From the NCBI RefSeq assembly GCF_905147365.1, contig NC_056417.1, positions 15,088,501 to 15,152,500 of the forward strand: a stretch of DNA of 64,000 nt, in the 5' to 3' direction. Origin of the DNA: Aricia agestis. Its lineage: Eukaryota; Arthropoda; Insecta; Lepidoptera; Lycaenidae. Below are positions 57,511 through 64,000 of this stretch, piece after piece. The translations under genes and the position numbers were made by a program. The stretch's first letter is position 1; each line of letters begins with the position of its first letter. Under the pieces are notes generated by a model. That model did no database searches. It saw nothing but the letters and a program-made list of their open reading frames with translations, and had not been told where the DNA came from.

Positions 57511-59057
57511 AACACACCGGCAAAATTAGAGGAACATAACAAAATTTTTAATTTTTTTTAAATTGTTCACTGATTTTTATATATTTATTTATTTATTTAC
57601 TAATTGATTATTAAAAAGAAATTTTATATAAATTTAGGGCATAAAAACGTTAAAAATAGAAAAAAATCAGCAAAAATAAAAAAATGAAGAAAATCTTTGA
57701 AATTTCAGTAGTAAGTTTTTAAGATAAATTATCCATTTTTATTAAAGAAATGCCATGTTAAAAGCGTGTAATGCCTTCTATGGATCTCAAGAGGGCCTGG
57801 ATACGCCATTCCATGCTTGCATTTTAATTGTCAATCATTTCCTGTGGGATATTCTCCTACTCCTCCACTAGCGTTAACTCGAGCTCCTGGACACATTTTG
57901 GAGCTGGAGTTTTAACTCGTACCGTTCACCCATTGATGTGCCACACGTATTCAATCGCATCCATATCCGTAGACTACGCTGGCCTCTCCACCTGGGCTAC
58001 GCCAGCATCGTTTAGGTAATAATGCCCGATTTTCTTACTCTATGAACGCACATAAAATTGAAATTACTACCTAAAACTGTGTAAAAGGCACACCATGCAG
58101 TTCCAGGATGTCGGTGCTATAGCCCTGTACTGTCAAAGTACCATCATCTATAATCATCAGCTCCATGCGGGCTCCAAATCATATGTAACTCCAAACCATT
58201 ACGAAGCCTGCATCATAGGCCACTGTTTCCGGTAAGTTTGATGGCCTGTAGCTTTCCTTATGATTTATCCACATTCTTTATCGCCTGTCAATACAATGTA
58301 CACAGAATTTGCTCCCATCACTGTACAGCACAAGATTTCACTCGCTTGTCTAATTTTGATGTTCACGCGCAAATCTTAGCCTGGCTCTTCGGTGTCCTGT
58401 CTCAAGTTTTGGTGCCCTTGCTGGCACTTTTGAGTTTAATTTAACTTCTTTGAATCTTCTTCTTACTGTACAATCACTTACACGTTCATCTTGGATCTGT
58501 TCCGACAAGTTTCGTGTCTGCATAGCAGTTTGAGGTCGATTTCTTAAGTTTTGTTTCCTTACAAAATGGTCATCCTGAACCATTGTCACCCGATATCTGC
58601 CTTGTTCTCGTCTCCGAACGTAAGATCCAGTCTCTCTGAAGCGTTGAAAGTTACGATGAACCACGGAAGCCGACACACGTAAGGCCTGACTGACCGAACG
58701 GTAGGTGTGACCTTTATCTATCGTGGTTACAACTCTAGTTGTCGCAGATGCTGGGAAATCACTAGTTTTGTATCTAAGCAATGTGTTCTTCCAAAAACCA
58801 AACAATCAAATGAGCTGAGCACACCTTGCACCCCGCTAAAACGCCATTCTTATCAGGAACACTTACAACGTCAATAATCGAAAAACACTTATTAGGGCAT
58901 AATTGCTATAAAAACCTGTCAACTTGCCAGTTTTGTTCAATATTTTATTTCTTGAATGAGCTTAGAAGCTATAAAAAAGGCTTTCAGACAGCCCTACCCA
59001 CTTGAGTTCAAGTTTTGGCCCTTTTTACCTATGTTCCGCTAATTTTGCCAGTGTGTG
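57511..59057 (-). mobile_element. Tc1/mariner-family DNA transposon, decayed
   Basis: Inverted ends (ACACACCGGCAAAATTAG on the left, ACACACTGGCAAAATTAG read from the right) differ at about two positions over 27 bp, flanked by TA (57509-57510, 59058-59059). Total 1547 bp, a normal Tc1 size. It is inserted in a Helitron-like repeat whose unbroken counterpart 'cgcagatatatttgtctt' is at 59311. Confidence 0.88.
57760..58850 (-). pseudogene. Tc1-like transposase, broken
   Basis: The open part (58350-58805) has the helix-turn-helix region (TTIDKGHTYRSVSQALRVSA) and TVRRRFKEVKL, HRRARLRFAREHQN. The catalytic C-terminal part at about 57760-58020 reads VERPA, stop, STDMDAIEYVW and IPQEMIDN, with stops and missing frame. 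The usual 'SPDMNPIEH.W' block has decayed. Not functional. Confidence 0.8.
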
Positions 59058-60429
59058 TATTTATCTTCTTCCAACTTAACATCTGGTGTATAAATTTTTC
59101 CCCTCTAAGGGGACCAAAGAGGGGGTCAAATTTTGTATCAAACTTTTTTCTTCAATGGACCAACTTCATAATATTAACTGTATTTTCCAATTTAACATCT
59201 GGTGTATAAAATTTTTCCCCCACCCCTTTAAGGGGGCCAAAGAGGGGGTCAGATATTGTATCAAACTTTTTTAACATGAAAACTACTGATCCGATTTGAA
59301 TATGGTTTTCGCAGATATATTTGTCTTCTTCCAACTTAACGTCCAATGTTGCCAAGCAAAAACATGTTGCGTCGTTAGTGTTGAGTTTTAATTCTCCTTC
59401 TTTAGAATCAAAGTAAGTTATTTATTAAAAGTGAAATTAATCTAACCAAAACTAAACATGCAGATTTTGCGTTTCTTTTGATTAATATGTGGGAGGCTTT
59501 GCCCTTACACGATTTTCGAATTTCACGCGAGCGAAGCCGCGGGCAAAAGCTAGTTATGAATAAATCACGTTAGCTTTTATGTAGGCTTGATTTGTTTTAT
59601 TAGAAAGCATAGACCAGGGCTCAGGGATGGCGAACCCCGCCTTATCAACATGCCACTTTTCTGAATAATCACTAAAGTGTTGTCATATGACGTGACATGT
59701 CATCATCATAAAACATAATGTAAATCATAATAATATTATAATAAGATTTATGTTGCGTGCCATTGGTTCCCACTTCCCTGGCATAGGCGGATAATCTGTT
59801 GTGACTTGTGAAGCACAGCAACCACTGTAGCCTACAGTGGAATTCCACACAGGTTTTCAATATTATTATGTACCCTTATACAGGGTCTTTTAAATAAGGT
59901 ATAGTAAATTGAAAGGAGGTAACTCGGGGGGTCATTCTGAACAGCTTTTATTTTACAACTTTTGGAAATCCACGTAAAAAATTTTGCGTGTAAGAACACT
60001 GTATATTATGAGATCAGGTTGCTTTGAAAAAAAATAATAGGATAAAATTAGCAGAAGCCAAAGCACATTTTGAAATGAATTTAAAATGACTCAAATGAGG
60101 TGCAAGAATCGATCGAGACTACGGAATCAATAGCTTATAATGAGTAGCTGTTAATTAGGCTCGTTTGTAAACACGAGCCGGGGCCGGGGAACGAACGGGG
60201 GACAATCGGGGGACGAAGGGGACAAAGGGGACAAATTAAAATGGCCACTGGACCGGAATAATGGAGATGTCTAATGTCTTATATTAAGGGCTTAATCTTT
60301 ATTGATTTGTGATAGGATCTATACGCATGAAATGTTTCAATTCTATTGAATAATCTTCGTTAAATTCCCTAGAAAAGATAAAATAAGGAGGGTTATATAT
60401 TTTATTTGCCTCTAGCAAGCAGACGCGAC

Positions 60430-60616
60430 TTAAGCTGCGCGTACGTCGGAATCGGAGCGTACGGTGCGGACGGAGCGTCGCGTCGACATTTATAAATAAT
60501 TTGTCAGGCGCAGAAATGACGTCCCAGTGTACACAGTACCATAGAAATCAATGCGAAGCAACAAATCCATCCGCTGCGTACGCTCCGATTTCGATCCGGT
60601 GAACGCGCACCTTTAA
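60430..60616. mobile_element. MITE with TTAA-like ends
   Basis: 'tcggaatcggagcgtacgg' near the left end pairs with 'gtacgctccgatttcgatcc' near the right; ends read TTAAGCTGCGCGT and ACGCGCACCTTTAA. Confidence 0.7.
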
Positions 60617-60704
60617 GGTCAGTTGACAGTTCTCAATGCGACGTAACGCGTAGATGCCGTTAGATGCTTTTTTAGATGAACCATTAAAAAAACTTTGTAG
60701 GTGT

Positions 60705-60915
60705 TACAAAATTAAGTGAAAATTACTTTAAATTGTGTATGGACTCCTTATATTATAGAGTTTACTGTGAAAGTAGCAGCGCTGAAAGAAAACTTTTTTA
60801 GGATTTGTATGGGCGACCGCGGCGCGTCATGAATTTTTCCACACAAAGATGATAAAAAAAGTTACTCTTTCAGCGTAGCTTTCAGTGCTGCTACTTTCAT
60901 AGTGAACGCGTAATT
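60705..60915. mobile_element. Diverged copy of the 'acagggtgtaac' MITE
   Basis: 'gtgaaagtagcagcgctgaa' and 'tgctgctactttcatagtga' in inverted order. Confidence 0.65.
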
Positions 60916-60919
60916 ACGC

Positions 60920-61157
60920 CCACAAGGGGGCGTTATCTCCCACTTTAGGAAAGGCTGGAATAGATGATGAAAAAGAAGAAAACTCGTTTATCGCGAAGGA
61001 ACCGCACATTTTCTTGGGATGAAAAGAATCCTATGTGCTTTCCCGGGACTTAAAGTATCTCCATATCAAATTTCAGCAACATCGGTTCACCGGTTTGGGC
61101 ATGAAGAGGTAATAGACAGACACACTTTCACATTTTATAATATTATAGTAAGTATAG
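60920..61157 (-). mobile_element. Helitron-like element
   Basis: 'aactcgtttatcgcgaagga', 'gtatctccatatcaaatttc' and 'cacactttcacattttataa'. Confidence 0.6.
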
Positions 61158-61347
61158 ATAAAAAACAACATGTTATTCATCAAAGGAATGTCGATGTGAG
61201 AGCTAGTATCTTCTTTAAAGTGGTACACACTAAAAATCTTGTAAAGAAACACTATCTACTCTCCCTAACTCTGTAGGTCTATTAACACCAATGATTAGTC
61301 AGCGAGGAAGCGAAACAGGACCCCTGAGTACACTCATTATCCTAAAG

Positions 61348-61939
61348 CAGTGTTTTTCAACCTTCTTAATATGATGCAACTAATTTTGACATTTAGAATA
61401 TTTTGACATTATTTTTTTAACTTAATTTTGACTTTAAACGAGAAATTACAACTTTTACTAATAATTATTATGATTTATGACTAATGAATGATATAATTAG
61501 GTACTTATAAATTGCCAGCCAAAAAATTTGTCAATAACTTTACTACTTAGTTATTATAATTGTCATTATAATATTATTTGGACTTCGTCAACTACGACAA
61601 AATATGCGATCTACCGAAATGTAACATCTCTAGCAACCATATTTTATCCAAATAAATATCATTTCATTTCATTTCAACCTCCTTGGTATGAAAACATTGT
61701 ATTTAAGATATTTCATAAACATAGCTACATGCTTTTTATTAAGTATGTAGCTATGTTTATGAAAATATCATTTTCTTTTAATTCTCCTATATAATATGTA
61801 TAATAATAATTAATATTAGATAATCTTTTAAAATTGAGCTTTTTGCGATATTAGTTCTCTCGACTTCTGGCAAACCCCTACTGAAGCTTCGCGACCCCCA
61901 AGGGGGTGCGAGTGGCTACCCATAGGTTGAAAAACAGTG
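61348..61939. mobile_element. hAT-type element
   Basis: Starts CAGTGTTTTTCAACC and ends GGTTGAAAAACAGTG; flanks TCCTAAAG and CCCTAAAG agree at seven of eight. No intact ORF. Confidence 0.85.
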
Positions 61940-62615
61940 CCCTAAAGGGACCAGTACAAATACGTAATGGACAGACGGTCTGGCAGTTAATTTATTTTGT
62001 AGGGACCCCGAACATTTTATTGTGGTGATTATTGTAAACACGGTGTATTATTTTTATGCGTGTATACTCCTAATAAATACAAATCTTGGCCTGCTGTTTC
62101 GTTTCCACTTCTGCCAGCACTCACGGAGTGCAAGTGAATCAGTTGTTTCAGAAACAATACATATCCTTTGACCATAACTTTTCAGGAGGAACAAAAAACT
62201 GTTTCTTAAAAAAATTAAGGAAAGCAATGTAAAATATTTAGATTATCTAAATATTGAATTTCTACAGGTGCTCTACAAGTAGGAACATTATTAAAATATT
62301 ATTAATATCAGCAGTTATGATTTTTTTTTAATGTGGAGATGTGGTGTTTTTAAAAATAATGGGAGATGTGTTGTTCCTAAAACACATTGAATGAATATGT
62401 TTAAAAAAAAAAACCCAAATACAAAAACAATTATTTTATTAATCAAATTAATTAGTACTTGTGCTTTAGAAGTGAAACTTTACAAAATGAAAACATGCAA
62501 GCAGCGTCACTATATATAAATTATATATTTTCGCTTTTTTGCATAATCTCGTCATCTCGTTACCTATCGCTTCAGAATGAGCTGCAATCGGACAGAATAT
62601 CAGCATAATATTATA
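61940..62615. other. No gene seen
   Basis: AT-rich, no repeat border identified. Confidence 0.4.
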
Positions 62616-62619
62616 TTAT

Positions 62620-63095
62620 ACTAGCTGTCCCGGCAAATGTTTCTTTGCCATATAAAGTATTTCGCCCGTGTTATTTTATTGAAGTGACTAAATAAGTATG
62701 TCACCATGGCAACGTCCATCGCGATCCCGTCGCATAAACAATGGTCGCCGTCAGTCTCGAATTGTAATAATTTACTATTATTTATTCAATAAATGCACTT
62801 ATCAATATAAAAGTACCCAGTACCCAGTGGTTAAAATCAGTAAAGCCGTTTCGGAGGAGTACGGTGACTAACATTGTGACACGAGAATTTATATACAAGA
62901 AGATTATGCAGCAAAGCCCATTATCAAATTCGAAGCAACTTAGCTCGGCTGCAGTACGCTGCCAAAACTATTTTCATTTTAAATTGATTTTATACAAACC
63001 CGAGGCACAATTTAATTTTCTGAGCGAATGACTCAGACGATTATATTACGGTGGAGTTAATATTTTCCTAAATATTATTTTCGCCGGCAAAAGCT
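62620..63095. mobile_element. Helitron-like elements, two ends
   Basis: 'ctagctgtcccggcaaatgt' (62621, minus) and 'ttcgccggcaaaagctagtt' (63081, plus). Confidence 0.55.
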
Positions 63096-63107
63096 AGTTA
63101 ATGATAA

Positions 63108-63235
63108 AATTAAAATAAAATAAATATTTAAGGGGGGCTCCCATACAAAAAATACAATTATTGGGCTATGTTTGCTCTATAATGGTACGGAACCCTTCGT
63201 GCGTTAGTCCGACTCGCACCTGACCGATTTTTTAT
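63108..63235. mobile_element. 'agggttccgtacc' repeat, end fragment
   Basis: 'ggtacggaacccttcgtgcg' followed by 'agtccgactcgcacctgacc'. Confidence 0.6.
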
Positions 63236-63736
63236 CTTATTAACTTTTAACGGCCGCACCTAGAGAGATTTGGTGATAATATAGGTACTTAACTTAAATT
63301 AAAATATGGAGGGTTGGAAATAAAATGCCTTTTCTTAGAATTATTTAAATGTATCTAATGTTATGGGTCTCAGAAGCCCGAAATAAATGTTTTTTTTTTC
63401 TCTCAAAATATTCATTAAATTAAAGTTTAGTTATTACTAAAATATGTCTTTGAGTGCGGTAAGCTATATTTTCTGTTGCTCCAATGCGGATAAAACAAAT
63501 GCGGAATTTGGTGCCCATTTTTGGTTAAATCCCCATAAATCCGAAACGCGTTGTCACCGGAAGTATTTTGGTAAATGTGCCACAATCTGCGGCTGTCTGG
63601 CACGCTCTGGCATGGTCTGGCACTGCTGGCATTTTTAACGCTCAAGGTTTAAATTACTAACGTATAGTCACCATTAGCCAGCGAAAATGTTGGTAATTTG
63701 GAATATTTTGTTCACCACAGTCTTTGCGCGGTGTGT

Positions 63737-64000
63737 TATGGCGGCGGTTCTCAAACTTTTTGGTGGCGGAACCCCCTTCCTGTTTTTTCATACAAACGTA
63801 TTCTCCAATTTACTCCCTGGACAATGCGTCTAGAGTCTAGACAAATGATTTATTTGGATGGCGCAGGGTGAAGCGTGATGGCAATAGTTTCTTCGTTTAA
63901 ATTCTACTGCACCCGCGTTCCCTCTTAAGAAGTGGTATTTGTGACGGACTCGAAAAATAATGTTTTGGCTTTCAAGGGAATGCCTCCATGCTGGTGTCAT
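63737..64000. mobile_element. hAT-type element, runs off the window
   Basis: 'cggttctcaaactttttggt' with 'ggcggaacccccttcc' is a typical hAT 5' end. The element continues past the window. Confidence 0.5.

Larger units (their letters stand above)
57240..59555 (+). mobile_element. Helitron-like repeat with internal tandem copies, host of the Tc1 insertion
   Basis: Starts near a (GTCT)n run (57273) and ends CGAAGCCGCGGGCAAAAGC then TAG (59550). The internal unit 'actactgatccgatttgaat' with 'ttccaacttaacatctggt' recurs at 57320, 57475/59075, 59185 and 59283. The Tc1 element interrupts the second unit. Confidence 0.65.

Overview
This is animal nuclear DNA, most likely from a moth or butterfly. 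It is AT-rich and has one gene split into many short exons. It is packed with repeat families of lepidopteran type: Helitron-like units that end in CTAG and read 'gcccgcgacttcg', TTA-flanked palindromic MITEs, hAT remnants with 8-bp target duplications, and a LINE with two overlapping ORFs. There is no operon structure and nothing that looks like a bacterial defence or biosynthetic locus. Species and chromosome cannot be read from the sequence.

The only host protein gene I can support is an IR75-type ionotropic chemosensory receptor on the + strand (28353-38537). I assembled 13 exons whose splice phases all agree and that sum to 2001 nt (666 codons plus stop). It has the ligand-gated-channel order: amino-terminal part, S1, first membrane segment, pore loop, second membrane segment, S2, last membrane segment. 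The first exon upstream (signal peptide) was not found. Introns carry many transposon insertions.

Layout: 1-2700, repeat remnants including a hairpin-bearing repeat seen twice. 3100-3530, a LINE ORF1 fragment. 4000-28000, no gene found; MITEs, Helitron-like units, a solo LTR nested in a MITE, a TTAA-flanked element nested in another MITE (its empty site is also in the window), a four-unit tandem array of about 520 bp, and an RTE-type LINE tail. 28353-38537, the receptor gene. 39505-46406, one 6.9-kb insertion that splits a MITE; I read it as a decayed DIRS-like (tyrosine-recombinase) retroelement, with a 1-kb array of dyad motifs inside. 46530-46675, long (AT)n. 47401-52058, a CR1/Jockey-group LINE with intact ORF1 and an ORF2 split by a 638-bp palindrome-ended element. 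52200-64000, more MITEs, an 81-bp tandem triplication beside a foldback, a decayed Tc1-like transposon nested in a Helitron-like repeat, and hAT remnants.

The window is therefore one chemoreceptor gene in a dense, repeatedly nested transposon landscape. The most valuable parts are the receptor gene model, the DIRS-like relic with its arrayed motifs, and the several nested insertions whose empty sites allow relative dating.
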